Shown here piece by piece: positions 1-53,100 of a stretch of 64,000 bases of DNA. The DNA comes from Paragorgia papillata (taxonomy: Eukaryota; Cnidaria; Anthozoa; Scleralcyonacea; Coralliidae). The notes under the pieces are model-generated. The model was not told where the DNA came from. It worked only from the letters and a program-made list of their open reading frames with translations, and made no database searches. The DNA is taken from the NCBI GenBank assembly GCA_035771165.1, contig JAWNZC010000351.1:10744501-10808500 (forward strand), read 5' to 3'. Made by a program: the position numbers and the translations under genes. Numbering within the stretch: the stretch's first letter is position 1; each line of letters opens with the position of its first letter.

Positions 1-220
1 AATTATCCAATCAAATTGCAAGTTTTAGATCAAAGCTCGATTTTGATTGGATAATTGTCAACGTCAACCTTATCAACAAACTTTGCAACACACAGTGGAA
101 AAGTGTGAAATCAACTGTAAATGTTAGAATCCGATTCTGAGATTGGGAAAAGTTCATCATATACATGTTCGGTATACAAGGGTGCACATTAGGTATGTGT
201 GTTTGGGGTGTGACATCCCC

Positions 221-268
<48 letters not shown>

Positions 269-955
269 ACTTGAAAAATGGTCAATCTAGAGTACGTTTA
301 AAGGGAGATGGTAAGCTTATCAAATTATAGACTGATCAAAAAAGTTAGCCCCTAAACAAAAAACACTCCCAAAAAAATGTTTTGAATGTGCACTCCTGCA
401 TATACAATTGCCTTGTCATTTAAAATTAACTGATTAACTTCATTACAAACAACAAGCACATACAATTTAAACTTTCCTCTATATATTAAAAGGTTAATTA
501 AAAGGGTTTAGGGGGAATCTTGGCTATAGTTGTATTTTTGTCTTTAATTTAGAAACATTCAAAAGTGGCCAGGTACTCTACAGTATAATTGCTTTGTGAA
601 TTACTTACAGGGCATATATGCAGGCAGGCCAAGTGCTGAGAGCTTCTTTGGGCACAGGGGAAGGCACAGACAAATTACCGGTAGTAGATCCTTGTACAGT
701 AGTTGAAAATTAATTTGAGTTAGTGACAGAGTTGTATTCTGGAACTTTTCATGAAACTCAGAGTTGGACTGGCTTCATATTAGGGGCGGTGCCATTAGGG
801 AGAGGCGCTGTCAGGGTTTCTTTCAGAATATTTAACAAGTAGGCAAAACAGGCAATACTTTATATGTGTGGGGCAAGGAGTGCTGATGGTGCGACAAACT
901 TTGAGCAAACTTTGAGGTCGATTTTCTCTTAAAATATTGATTCGTTTGAGAAGCT
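1..955. other. Left-edge non-coding sequence
   Basis: No gene recognised. It holds a poly-C run at about 219-237 directly joined to a (CA)n tract ending near 267. The rest is AT-rich sequence with no clear structure. Confidence 0.5.
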
Positions 956-1101
956 ATATCCAACACTCATCTGTCAGTGTTCATCCTCCGATTTCCAAAT
1001 ACAGCCAAGCTGGTTAAAAAAACTCAGCCTCACCTCGTATTTTCAACCTGCTTGGCTGTATTTAGAAATCGGAGGAAGAACACTGACTCGTGTTGGATAT
1101 A
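956..1101. repeat. Inverted repeat (fold-back element)
   Basis: Arms reading TATCCAACACTCATCTGTCA and inverted copy ending at TGTTGGATAT enclose GCCAAGCTGG/CTTGGC. The leader TTTTCTCTTAAAATA at 911 recurs at 63522, next to another fold-back at 63569-63685, so both belong to one family. Confidence 0.7.
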
Positions 1102-1835
1102 ATACCTAACATGCATACATCATGAGGACATGTCGTCATACACGGACAAATCAACTCACATTGTGTGTACCATTAATTAGGTGACTAATTCATGCCAGGA
1201 TGTCAGCTGCTTGAAGCATACTAAAATATTATTTAATCGTAATATACCATTAGCTGTACCATACTGATTAAAACGTAAAACGACTATAAATCCAAAATCG
1301 GGTTTTTAAATAGGAATTGCATTACATACCAAATATAATATTATACAATGGGAAAGGGGCGCAGTAACGGCATCCTAAGGGGGTGCATGTGCCATTGGCA
1401 CAATGGCCAGTCCGATTCTGATGAAACTCATATTTGAAAGTCAACAAGTCCATAGTAATGCACTTTATACAATGTACTTTAAATATTTTGATGTCTTTTC
1501 ATCACTATGGTATTTGTTGTCTACTTGTCGTAATTATTGCTATTTCACTCATATTGTTTGATTTTAGACTTTTAGTTACATGTAGAACCACAACACTGCA
1601 CCCAGGCCCTTTACTTGGTGTCCACAACTTGCTGAGTAAAAAGCCTGGGATGAAAAAAATTAATACAATTTACAATTTCAACCAACTGAGCTCCTTCAGG
1701 CCTTTTATTTCTTCTAAGCCAGGGTTCAGTTTGACCCTACTATTACCCCCCTGCTTGGTGCCATGGTCCTTTAGACTTGTTTTAGACTTTGAATATACTG
1801 TCAAATCAAATGAATACGTAAATATGCAATAGTTA
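1102..1835. other. Non-coding, no gene seen
   Basis: Contains a 132-codon open frame at 1434-1832 with no family resemblance; I treat it as chance. No splice-bounded exon recognised. Confidence 0.4.
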
Positions 1836-2351
1836 TTAAAGTGCTTATATCACTTGTGGGGTTTTAACGTATTTGAATAGAGCAAAAATAGTTAGTTAAT
1901 AAGTTATTTTGCCATTTTTTATTTACTTTAATAGTTTCTGAGATATAAGCCTTTAAACATGCCAATTTCGGCTTTTTGCCAAAAATTTCCATCGTTCATT
2001 TTTAAGCACGGGGGCCTGGGACTCAGGAACCTAAGCCGACCGTCTTCTTAGTTGGAACTCTCGTGCGTACTGGAACATGGGTGTGAGCTCGACATTTCGA
2101 TTTTTCAGTCAAATATATGTGTTTTTGTGAATCAATAAGCCAAAACGTAGTTGTTTTGGATTGACTCGTTCCTGAGTCCTAGGCCCCCAAGGTGTTAAAA
2201 TGAACGACGGAAATTTTTGAGAATTGGCATGTTCAGAAGCCAATGTCAGGAACTATTTGACTAAATCAAAAACGGCAAAATAACTTATTAACTGATTTGT
2301 TCTGCTCTATTTAAATACGTTAAAACCCCACAAGTGATATAAGCACTTTAA
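1836..2351. mobile_element. TTAA-flanked fold-back element
   Basis: Starts and ends with TTAA. Tips AGTGCTTATATCACTTGTGG are perfectly inverted at the right end (CCACAAGTGATATAAGCACT). Arms extend through GGGTTTTAACGTATTTGAAT and the AATAACTTATTAACT region. About 510 bases, no coding. TTAA targets are typical of piggyBac and Kolobok DNA transposons; assignment is inference. Confidence 0.8.
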
Positions 2352-2521
2352 TTACATTTGATACATGATAATGCACATGGTGCATTTGACATTTGAGACA
2401 ATTGATTTCAATGATTTTAATTGTAGTCAACCACAATATTTAAAAAAAAATTGAGCACTTCAGTAATATTACCAATTGAAAGTACAATGTTGGTTTGAAG
2501 CATCAAATTTATGTGTCAAAT

Positions 2522-2677
2522 CCATAGAAATAATATACCTAGAATGCGGGCTCCTATTTCTCATCAGTCAAAAAATTTTCACCACAAAATGGTGGATTTA
2601 TAAGGGCAAATTTTTTTTGTAAAATTGGACCCCTGTCACATGACAGAGCGCGCATTCTAGGTATATTATTTCTATGG
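2522..2677. mobile_element. MITE with perfect 27-base terminal inverted repeats
   Basis: Ends CCATAGAAATAATATACCTA and its exact complement, 27 bases each. Flanked by the 6-base direct repeat TCAAAT (2516-2521 and 2678-2683). 156 bases, non-coding. Sharp ends and intact TIRs suggest a young insertion. Confidence 0.9.
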
Positions 2678-2844
2678 TCAAATCTACTGTAGTATAAATA
2701 ATTAATAATATAGACTTGTTTTAAATGTTGAATTTATTGTGTGTAAAATGTTGTTGTTCGTATGATAATTCTTGCTAATTCACACAAGAGACGAGTGTCT
2801 GTTTTCTCAAGTCAATGAATAGTTCTATTGTCCAGACTCTTTAT

Positions 2845-3125
2845 ATATGTCTTCTGCATTGAGAGAAGTTCTGAGGAGGGGACAGGTGTTGATCAGATGG
2901 TCTACGGTCTGAACTCTGGATCTTTCCGCAAGGACACCATTCGGAGTCGTCGGTGCTGATTTTCTTGAGGAACGCTTTAGTTTTGCCCCAGCCAGATCCC
3001 AGTCTGTTCAGACGCGCCTAGGCTTGGCGAGAGAGTTGCATCTCGTGTGGCCTGGTTGAAAGGGTCTCCACAAATTGGCTGAGTGTGTTGTTACCAGCCA
3101 GCCATTTTTCCTTCGACTGGTCTAC
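2845..3125 (-). pseudogene. Non-LTR retrotransposon reverse transcriptase C-terminal fragment
   Basis: Minus-strand translation gives RLNRLGSGWGKTKAFLKKI, then CPCGKIQ and, after a one-base frameshift, QTVDHLINTCPLL. This is the RLNRLR-G-G followed by C-x-CG-x-QT-x-H-x-C-P zinc-binding end of LINE-type reverse transcriptases. A TAG replaces the Trp codon before ARLNRL. Dead fragment. Confidence 0.82.
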
Positions 3126-3365
3126 AACCTACGACGCTGAGAGAGGCTGACCATTCATAACAACTCTAGCAAGTGTGATGAAACTGTTTCGGCAGATTTG
3201 TTGTTGTCTGCGACCGGCATCGGCACTACGTCTACACGACTCGAAATTTGAAAATTTTAGCAGTATCCAAAGGGATACCTTACCTAGTATCCCACTTTTG
3301 AATACTAAACATCTCAACTTGCAATATCTAAAATTAACTGTTATAATAGCAGTTTGTAACACTAC
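3126..3365. other. Non-coding between LINE remnant and minisatellite
   Basis: Overlapping open frames of 70 to 77 codons on both strands, none with recognisable similarity. Confidence 0.35.
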
Positions 3366-3500
3366 TTGCAGTTGCGTTACGTTTTAAGACGTTGCGTTAC
3401 ATTATAAGACGTTACGTTACATTGTAAGACGTTACTCTACATTCTAAGACGTTAGTACGTTACATTATAAGACATTTTAAGACGTTACTCTACATTCTAA
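3366..3500. repeat. Minisatellite with unit about TAAGACGTTACGTTACATTA
   Basis: About six degenerate units of roughly 20 bases (TAAGACGTT followed by ACGTTACAT or ACTCTACATTC). It resumes after the inserted element at 3734-3775. Confidence 0.8.
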
Positions 3501-3733
3501 AGACCTGGCCAAACGCATTCAACATTTCATGCAACATCGTTCAACATTGTTGAACGTATGTTGAACGAAAGTTTGAACATGTTCAAATTTCGTTCAACAT
3601 CATTCAACACCATTCAACAACATTCAACATCATTCAACAGCGTGGCCAAACGCTTTCAACATGTTGAATCACGGTTGAATTCAATAATGTTGAACGATGT
3701 TGCATGAAATGTTGAAAGCATTTGGCCAGGCCT
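3501..3733. mobile_element. GTTGAA-rich Harbinger-like MITE, copy 1
   Basis: Tips AGACCTGGCCAAACGC and inverted GCATTTGGCCAGGCCT with flanking TAA on both sides (3498-3500 and 3734-3736). The interior is a dense palindromic array of TTCAACAT/ATGTTGAA. Inserted into the TAAGACGTT minisatellite. The 3-base TAA duplication suggests PIF/Harbinger. Confidence 0.8.
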
Positions 3734-3775
3734 TAAGACGTTACGCTACGTTATAAACGTTAAATAAGACAAAAA

Positions 3776-4700
3776 TAAGAAATAAATCGGTGGTCTGTCG
3801 TGAGTCAATCGTTTTATTCTACGTTTTGATTGGCTCTTTACATTACACGGACGACAGCAATGTAACTACTCGCGCATGCGCAGTAGATACAAAAACCGGC
3901 AAAAACCTTGCGCATTATCAGTGGCAGCGATAATATATTAAAATAATTTATGCATTAGCTTCGGCACATGAGTGGTTGGACGTTTGAATCAGAGTCGCTC
4001 CAACGACAGGCCTTGCCGCTCCAAATACAATCTGCCGCTCTTAATTGATTCAAACGTCGCTCTTCGGCCGTTAATGCTTGTATTAGGTTCGGCGCATGAG
4101 AAGAGTGACGTTTGAAACGGGACAGCAGCGTTTTATCAGACTTAAAACACCAGACGATAGCCTAGTGTTTTGGATGTGATAAAACACGTTCGTATCCGCT
4201 TGTTTTACATAGCTTCAAAAACGACTCGTTTAACAAGTTTATTGGCGTAGTAATTTTAAAAAATAACGTTGTCTAAGCCGAGAAAATCAAAGCTTATGTA
4301 CAGTATACCAGGAGGATTCTTTATCTTTCTTTTATCGTGTTCTCTCATGAATTATTAATGCTTTTTGAATAGTATTCATAAAATCGTAAACAAAATCGTA
4401 CTGATATTTCAACGCGAGTTTTTTTTTGTTTTTCTTAATATAAAAGAAAAAATATTAGGTAAAATTATATTTTTTGCCTTTTTAGTCCGTTTTTATTGAC
4501 GTTTTCAGATGACGTCACAGAGTGTAAAGAACACAAAAGTACGACACGAGGTGAAGTCGAATACACACACGGGAAAATGTAATCTATGTCTTTTACACAA
4601 TAAAAATTCAAGTGGTTTATTGAAGGATTTTTGTGGGCCTAAAAAAACAACACGTCTGCTGACGTGATCTGACGTGGATTTGACGCTATCTGTTTGTGTT
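3776..4700. other. Left-flank sequence with short inverted repeats, no gene seen
   Basis: Inverted motifs GACGTTTGAATCA (about 3987) and TGATTCAAACGTC (about 4047), plus a GTTTTATCAG motif shared with 37540. Holds a CGCGCATGCGCA motif at 3871. No exon recognised. Confidence 0.5.
3871..3882. promoter_or_regulatory. NRF-1-like motif
   Basis: CGCGCATGCGCA fits the nuclear respiratory factor 1 consensus YGCGCAYGCGCR, known to control nuclear genes for mitochondrial proteins. It lies 1.6 kb before the first GFM1 exon found. The same 12-mer occurs in a repeat near 29879, so it may be chance. Confidence 0.25.
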
Positions 4701-4870
4701 CTTTAACTTAAGAAATGGTTCATGGTTTGGCGTGCTCCATGGAGTTATGGATGCACGCGGGAAGTTCGGAGAGCACGAAAAAAGCTGAGTTGGTCGAGAC
4801 GTAGCCGAGAATAACTCTAGACTTTTGAGTGCTCTCCCAACTTCCCAAGTGCATCCATTTAACAAATATA

Positions 4871-5040
4871 TTCCATTTTGCCTTTGTCTGTTCAGTTATA
4901 GATGCACAGATGACGTCACAATGTGGTAAGAACAAAAAAGTGGCCCACGAGACGCAGTCGAGTGGGTCACTGATGTTCTTACCACGTTGTGACGTCCTCT
5001 GTGCATCTATAACTGAACAGACAACAAAAAATGGAATCTA
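4871..5040. repeat. Inverted repeat in GFM1 5' flank
   Basis: Arms GTCTGTTCAGTTATAGATGC and its inverted copy, continuing through GTGACGTC and GGTAAGAACA/TGTTCTTACC. Flanking pieces (GCGTGCTCCAT, GTGCATCCAT) recur at 4727, 5330 and 62745, so this is a dispersed family. Confidence 0.75.
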
Positions 5041-5453
5041 TTTGTTTTTATCGAAACTCTTCCCGGATTTTGGGGCATGAAGAAAGAAATAAGCAAGTCA
5101 GCTGACGTGATCTGACGTGACCATGCATGTGTCTGTCCTCTGATAGATCATGGCCAACAACCAATGAAAACACGAATAGCAACCAGGGTATTGTATAAAA
5201 CTCGATAGATAACACCAAACCATGAACCATTTCGTTTATAACAGAGGATCAGACACAAAACAACGGAAAACAATATTTATTTCGCTGATTAAAAACGAGT
5301 TTCTCATTACGTTTGAAATTGCCGTGCTCCATCGAGTTATGGAGCACGCACGGTGGCCAATCAGAAACGCTGTTATATTACATCTATGTTATAATAGATC
5401 ACGGTCAACACCCAATTGTATAACTGATTCATTTGTTAAATTTTCACCTATAG

Positions 5454-46729
<41,276 letters not shown>

Positions 46730-47034
46730 TCCTTTTTGCCAATAACGCGGTCATGATCCAATTCAAGAAGTTCTGCTCCAGTCGTACTTGGAAGAAAAGA
46801 ATGAGAATGCCCGTCATACAACTCCAAGTCAATCTTGGTGGATGATTTGTAACGAGGAAAAATTGACCCGAATTTACATTGGAATAATATTGCGCTGAAT
46901 GTCCAGTTGGCATTACAAACTTCTGCTAGCTGTTCCTCAGGCTTGGACTAGGCGATCGTGCTATTTTGCTTTGGAAGTGAACAATGGGCAACCATTGTTC
47001 TACAATACTTAGCTTTCTTAATACTAAACAGTGA

Positions 47035-47040
47035 AATAAA
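47035..47040 (+). promoter_or_regulatory. Candidate GFM1 polyadenylation signal
   Basis: AATAAA 306 bases after the stop codon. It lies at the edge of a repeat that also occurs at 59953 with the same AATAAA, so the gene may use a repeat-supplied signal. Inference only. Confidence 0.35.
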
Positions 47041-47078
47041 AGTAGCGTGCTGCGTAGGCAGTGTTGAAACAACAATCG

Positions 47079-47226
47079 AAATATAGTAAGGTTTGATATA
47101 CTGCCGAAACAGAGAACGTAGGAGTCTAACGTTTCGAGCGAAGGCCCTTTGTCGGAGAAATTTCGCTCGAAACGTTAGACTCCTAAGTTATAGCTGTTTC
47201 GGCAGTATATCAAACCTTACTAGTAT
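47079..47226. repeat. ACGTTTCGAGCGAAGG palindrome
   Basis: AAATATAGTAAGGTTTGATA and inverted copy around TTCGTCGGAGAAATTTCGCTCG-type centre. It is preceded by AGTAGCGTGCTGCGTAGGCA, the same leader as at 59958. Confidence 0.8.
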
Positions 47227-47938
47227 ATATTGTTCTAGGGCAAGATGGCACAATGGCCAATCCAAGCCTGTTGTTCCCTTGTTTTCATGCAAACGGTCTT
47301 AGAAAACGGTCTTAAAATGAATCTTAAAAACCACATGAAACAAGAAAGTTTTTTAAAGAGTATTTAAATAAATTAATAAAATTGATTTTTGATTACCCTG
47401 TTTCAGACCAAATAACAAAAATAGTAACCTGCGCCAAACTAACTGGCGTCGTGAAAAAATAGGGCATTTACACGGGAGAAAATAAGTCGTGACTTAATTA
47501 GACGCGCCTTATCTAAGTTGTAAACACACTCGTATAAACGGTCAATTTCTAATTTATTAAGTCGCGACTTATTTTGGACTAGCTTTCAACCCTGTTCTTA
47601 TCTTAGTCGCGACTTACTTTGGTCCCGAACAAATTGATCATTTATACCATGTTCGCGACTTAATAAGACTCGTCTTAAGCCCTAATCAAACGAGAACGCA
47701 AGTCATCGCAATTAGTTGGCAGTCAGAATTTCTGTGGCGGTTGTTTGAACACCCAAATTAACAAAATAAAGGTTTCATGAGTGTTTTAAACAAGTTTTAA
47801 CTTTGTCACGGTACATGATATTTTCGGGAAACTATTCAGAGCGGCTGGCTGAGGTAGCGTGACTGCCAACTTGCGATGACTTGCGTTCTCGTTTGATTAG
47901 GGCTTTAGATAAGTCGCGACTTATTTTCTCCCGTCTAA

Positions 47939-48088
47939 AGCCGGTTTTCCACTAGGCGATTTTTTTCGCGCGAAGCGACTTTTTCTTTTGTCTCATGAGC
48001 TGTGAGCTGGAACTAATCAGAAATCTATTGAATTCGAACAAAAGAAAGTTGCTTCGCGCGAAAAAAATCGCCTAGTGGAAAACCGGCT
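47939..48088. mobile_element. Harbinger-like MITE, 150 bases
   Basis: AGCCGGTTTTCCACTAGGCG and inverted copy, perfect for about 38 bases through TTTTTTTCGCGCGAAGC, with TAA on both sides. Compact and intact. Confidence 0.85.
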
Positions 48089-49999
48089 TAAATGGCCCTA
48101 TAGTATATATGACTTTCCCATGATCAAAAGAACGGAGGTGACGGCTTATGAGCGGAACGTCCCCAACCCAGTATAACCATTAGAGCAATTTATACGAGAG
48201 CTGATAAGCCGCGGCTTACGTATAGGACGCGCTTTATACATAAGACACAAACCGCGCTTTGTTCAGAAACACCGTGTAAATGGTCAGATAGCGTCGTCTT
48301 GTGTAAGCCACGTCTTATCGGCTTTCGTATAAACGACTGTTTTCACCAAATTGCTACAAAGACGGTCAACTATTTACGGGGTGTTTTCATAGAGTTAGCT
48401 GTCCCGTGATACCCAAGCTGGACTGCATGCTTTGGTGAGATCGCGGGTTTGCTGTATATACTTTACAAGCCTTTTCCACGCTTAAAAATCTCACAACCTT
48501 GAAGATGTGTTTACATCAGGCTTGTAACGAGCACTAACAATGGTGTTACTTAGCCAGGGTTTTTCTTTCAAACCTGTAAAAAGTTGTCAACCCAGGTTGG
48601 GGTCCGGAGGAATGCCCTCGAGAAAAATTCTTGAATCTTTAGTCTTTAAAATGACATTTGCATGCTTTGGAGTCTCCATGTTTTTTTTTTGCGAGTTGTG
48701 ACAGCATTTTTGATCACTTTTGGACAGTAAGAAAAAGGCAGCCCTTTACTATATAGAAATCTAAGCGTTTTAACACCGTATTTTGAAATAGGATAGATGA
48801 ACCAGAGTTAACTATATATGAATTTACTAGAAAATTTTCAAATTTCAGTCTTTAATTCTTTGAACCTTCCAGTCTTATCAGGTTTACCTATTCAGGTTTC
48901 TCATCGGATTTAACCGTTTCAGGGAAATGGAATTTTGAAGTTCGGGAGAGGTGGGGGAATCGCACACTACCTCCAGCTGCTAGAACATAAATATAAAATA
49001 AATATAAATAAATAAACTTAACCATTAACGTAGATATAAATATCAGTTTAATATTGTAACGTAAATGTTTTACGTTAATATTTCGAAATACATACATTTC
49101 GTATAAAATTCACAATCCATTTTAAATATTTCAGATTGTCTTTTTACATGACTAATATACATGTGTGCATAGATCTTTTTTCTATACATAAAACAGTGCA
49201 ATTAAATTTGAAATTTACAATCTACAGAAATTTTAGTTTAGATATTCATAATCAATGTATAATTGAAATAAAGCTCTATTATGTCGCTTTCAGTCTCATA
49301 TATACAAACTGTTCTGTATGCGGTCTGAGTAGACCGCGCGTAGAGGACCAAAATGGAGTTCGCTGGGGTCCCAGTAAACTACATGTACCTCACTGCATTG
49401 TATGATAAACGGTGTTCGCTTGAATTAGGCATTTCAATTCTATCATGTAATTTTAAAAGCATTAATTCACTTATTAAACGATGTGGGCCTTTTAAAGACA
49501 ATCGCGTTGTCTGCTTATCTCCTCCAGTAAAAATAATTCTTGTGTTTTTAAGATGTCGCCGTGGAGGTCGCCATCGTATATATCAAGACCATACGTTTTA
49601 AATAATGTGGGACAAAGTTCAGTTATTTAGTCTCTCTCTGGAACACTGTATCTTTTCCACTACAACTGGCTGGAACGCAAAACCGTGGTAAGCCAGCGTA
49701 CCACGTCAGCCAAGTTTGCGGGTTGTCAGGTTAACGGTTTACCACGTGACACACCCATGATGCCTGGTAGGTGGGACGAGTGACATTACGGTGCAAGGTT
49801 CCGCGACGTTATATGTATATGCGTATATATACCACTACATATTGGGATTCTCTTTCGGTTGACCATGCACCAGACTTTTCCAAGCCTAACTTTGTAAGTG
49901 CGTGCTCGTTTACGTTCTCTTCAATGTTGGGTGAGTGCATTAACAACCATTGATGTTATTGTGTTTTTGAATGCGCTGAACAAGCTGGCTTCAACAAGA

Positions 50000-50145
50000 T
50001 CAGTCATTTAGCTGACATAGCATGGCTACTCCACGGATAATCCAATGATCTGATGGTTTATCGGATGGTAATTTAATTGTGAGCACGTAATTGGTCGAAT
50101 GCCCTGTCGTTGATAGTATCCCACGTCGTGCACTCGTCTTGTAAA
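50000..50145 (-). CDS. Dynein heavy chain last exon and stop
   Basis: 47 codons plus TGA, completing Val and then [10 protein letters not shown] to MLCQLND. This is the canonical C-terminus of axonemal dynein heavy chains. Acceptor TTTCTTAG. Confidence 0.97.
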
Positions 50146-53100
50146 CTAAGAAAAATATATTCAAAAGTCTTTTAGCAGCGTATGTGATTGGAGATATTTG
50201 AATCAAGGTTGCATCACTGTTGTTGAGAAAAGTTCTGTTGCTCAACGGGGGAAGGGGTATCTAATTCACCCAACTATCCCAACAGCATGCAGTGATTCTA
50301 CCTCATTTGTATTCTATCTTTTACATAAAGAAAATAATGGGATCCAAACTGATGAAATTATACGCCATACACCTTCAAATAACCGACATACCAGGAAACT
50401 TATACTTTTACAAATACAGTACAAAAAGATAAACATACCCGCGCAGTCATAAGTATCTTTCTTTTTGAAGTTGGCTTTAACACCTGGTACTAAACAAATC
50501 TTCAACTAGATTAAGTACAATACATCAATCAAAATTATAGAACTAAATTATACTGCGCCACGGAGGTAATTTACTTCAACGCCTTAGTATGATAAGTCAA
50601 GCACAAATATTGATATTTCGACGGAAGCCCTTATTCTGATGAAGAGCCCTTTACTCCGATGTGCTCCAATCCCATCGCTCCTTGCGCACTCCCGTTTCCA
50701 ATCGTGCCTGGGTACGAGGCAGCTGATGAAGGGCTTCGCTCGAAACGTCAGTATTTCGTTATAAAAATTAATCTCGGAGTTTACCACCTTTTCACTTTGC
50801 TCTATCCAAAACATTGCCTACACAGCACTCATTCTCGTACCCAGACCCACGCGCTGATGCGTGAAGTGGCTCTGGGAATCTCTGGAAATGTGAGCCGTTC
50901 TGAATTCAAAAATTCAAACAATTTCACAAATTCAAGAATTCAAACAAATTCAACAAAATAAGAATTTCACAATGTACTCTGTTTGCCATAAACGTACGTT
51001 TGATATAATTTGACAAATCCAATAACAGCAATACACCACATTTAAATTCGAAAATATAATACTATAAACTAATATTTATCATGTTGCGATCGTCTCTCAA
51101 AACAACAGCCTTCAATCCCATATTCTTTCGTTTCGCCAGTTGGTCTTCGATGAGTACGTTTAAAACTGAGTTGACCAAAACAACACTTTCTTCCCAGAGT
51201 GGGCTGATGTTCCTCGTTTTAGATTGTAGACTAGTCAAACACCAGGGGAAGAAGTTGATAAATATTGAATCTGCCAAATCCGCTTGGCAATACAGCTGTG
51301 ATGTCTTCGACTCCGCGAACGTCGAACGATGGCTGTTATGGCATCTTTCTGTTCTCTCTTTAACACTAAACTAGATTGTCCCGTTCTTTCAAACGCATAG
51401 CTTCGTTTACTTCGCGATTCATGATGGATACGATACGATTTACACGAGATTTATACACGAGATTTGTGGCCCGTTCTTTCTAACGCATAGCTTCGTTTAC
51501 CTCGCGATTCATGATGGATACGATACGATTTACACGAGATTTATACACGAGATGTGTTGCCGAGGAGGGGAAATGACAAGCCGTTTATACCATGAGTCTG
51601 GACACGAGAGTTTGGAATGTTTGCAATGCGCCTGACGTCACTGCGTCGGGAATCCGACGGGAATCCCAGAGCCTTCGCGAGGGGGGAAGCGCGAGGGTCT
51701 GGGTACGAGAATGACACAGCACCCTACTTTTTAAGCACAGATATTGTTGGGAGGTATTGCCTAATTTCATGTCGCGAAAGAGACTGGCACTGTCCTGAAA
51801 AATCCGTTAGTACCAGCCTCCGGCGTCCAATACTCCTTTGTTTCACACCACGCCGGACACTGGCACTAACGGATTTTCCAGGACAGTGCCAGTCTCTTTT
51901 GCGACATGAAATTAGGCAATATACACCGTTAAGAACTTGTTTAGTAGCACTTTTTATTAAGCAAGAAAACGAAAATGTATACAGTAAAGTAAAGGATACG
52001 ATAGGAACAGTATGGTAAAGAACTTTTGGCAAAGACTCGCTGATAACCTAAAAAGAAATAAAGTTAAATCTCAGAATAAACACACACATGCCCATGCACA
52101 AAACACAAACATGTAATTGACTGTCACCTCACAATACATAAGTTCATTTCATTAGTTATTATGTTGAAAACGGTTAGCTTTAAACGTTTAACAAATCAAG
52201 CTGTTATATACAGTTGAAAAACAGATCTAGCTAAAAGCTATACATGTAACCTACCAGCTACGCTATACGTTTTAAGCCATTATACCTCATCATTTAGCTT
52301 CGTCTTTACAATGTATGAAGGATGGTGGTGAGGCGCGCCTGAATATATTTTGGGCTCACTTTTCTAAAATTTACCTGTGTAACCAGGCCTCATTCAAGAT
52401 GGCTGCCTCTGGAATTATTTTTATGTCACGTAACCCAAACAAAACCATAACCCTACACTGAAAACCGGTGAAAAAGACGAGTCGGAGCCATTTATGTGTT
52501 TAGCCGATAGTCTAAGGGCCTGTTTATATGGAGCCGAGTTACCCGGCTAGGCGAGTTACCCGGCAAGCCGAGTTGAAAAAAGATGAGTGTTTATATGAGA
52601 CGAGTTACTCGGCAAAGCCGCCCATGCATTATAATGGTTTCACATTCCATGAGTAGTTTCCGATTGTCTTCATAAGTGGCGCGTGCGCTGTTGTGACGAA
52701 TTCAACTCGGCTAGCCGAGTTACCCGGCAAGAGAGTGTTTATATGGGAATATTTTCATCCCGGCATGCCGAGATCCCGGCTGTTTTGCCGGGATCTCGGC
52801 TAGCCGAGTTACCCGCCTGTCGCATATAAACACTCTGCCGGGATAGCATTGAATTTCTATACATGGCGGGTAACTCGGTTTGCCGGGTAACTCGGCTCCA
52901 AATAAACAGGCCCTAAGGGGGTGTTTATATGGAGGCGAGCTAGCCCGCTTTGCCAAGATCTCGCTTTGTGAGACCGAGATCTCGGTTACCAGGCAGCCAT
53001 CTTGAGTGAAGCATATAATAAAACTTGCTCGTGGGTCAGGTTAGCGTCTAGGCTAAGCGGTAAGCTTGGTCTCTGATTAGGGTTGAGGTTTTGAGCCATC

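Larger units (their letters stand above)
46730..49999. other. Intergenic gap between convergent genes
   Basis: No exon recognised. Contains the fold-back repeats listed at 47079 and 47939, a larger inverted pair at 47461-47935 (GGGAGAAAATAAGTCG and inverted CGACTTATTTTCTCCC), and another at about 48183-48340 (TACGAGAGCTGATAAGCC and inverted copy). 48350-49999 shows nothing I can name; its proximal part is presumably dynein 3' UTR. Confidence 0.5.

Noticed and set aside
1434..1832. 132-codon open frame on the plus strand
   Set aside because: No family resemblance, AT-rich composition, no splice context; consistent with chance.
49353..49601. Possible small gene in the intergenic gap
   Set aside because: 82 codons without motif, start context or splice evidence; more likely dynein 3' UTR or spacer.
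51617..52032. Overlapping open frames of about 100 to 130 codons on both strands
   Set aside because: They mirror each other because the sequence is a palindrome (51757-51922); no protein similarity.
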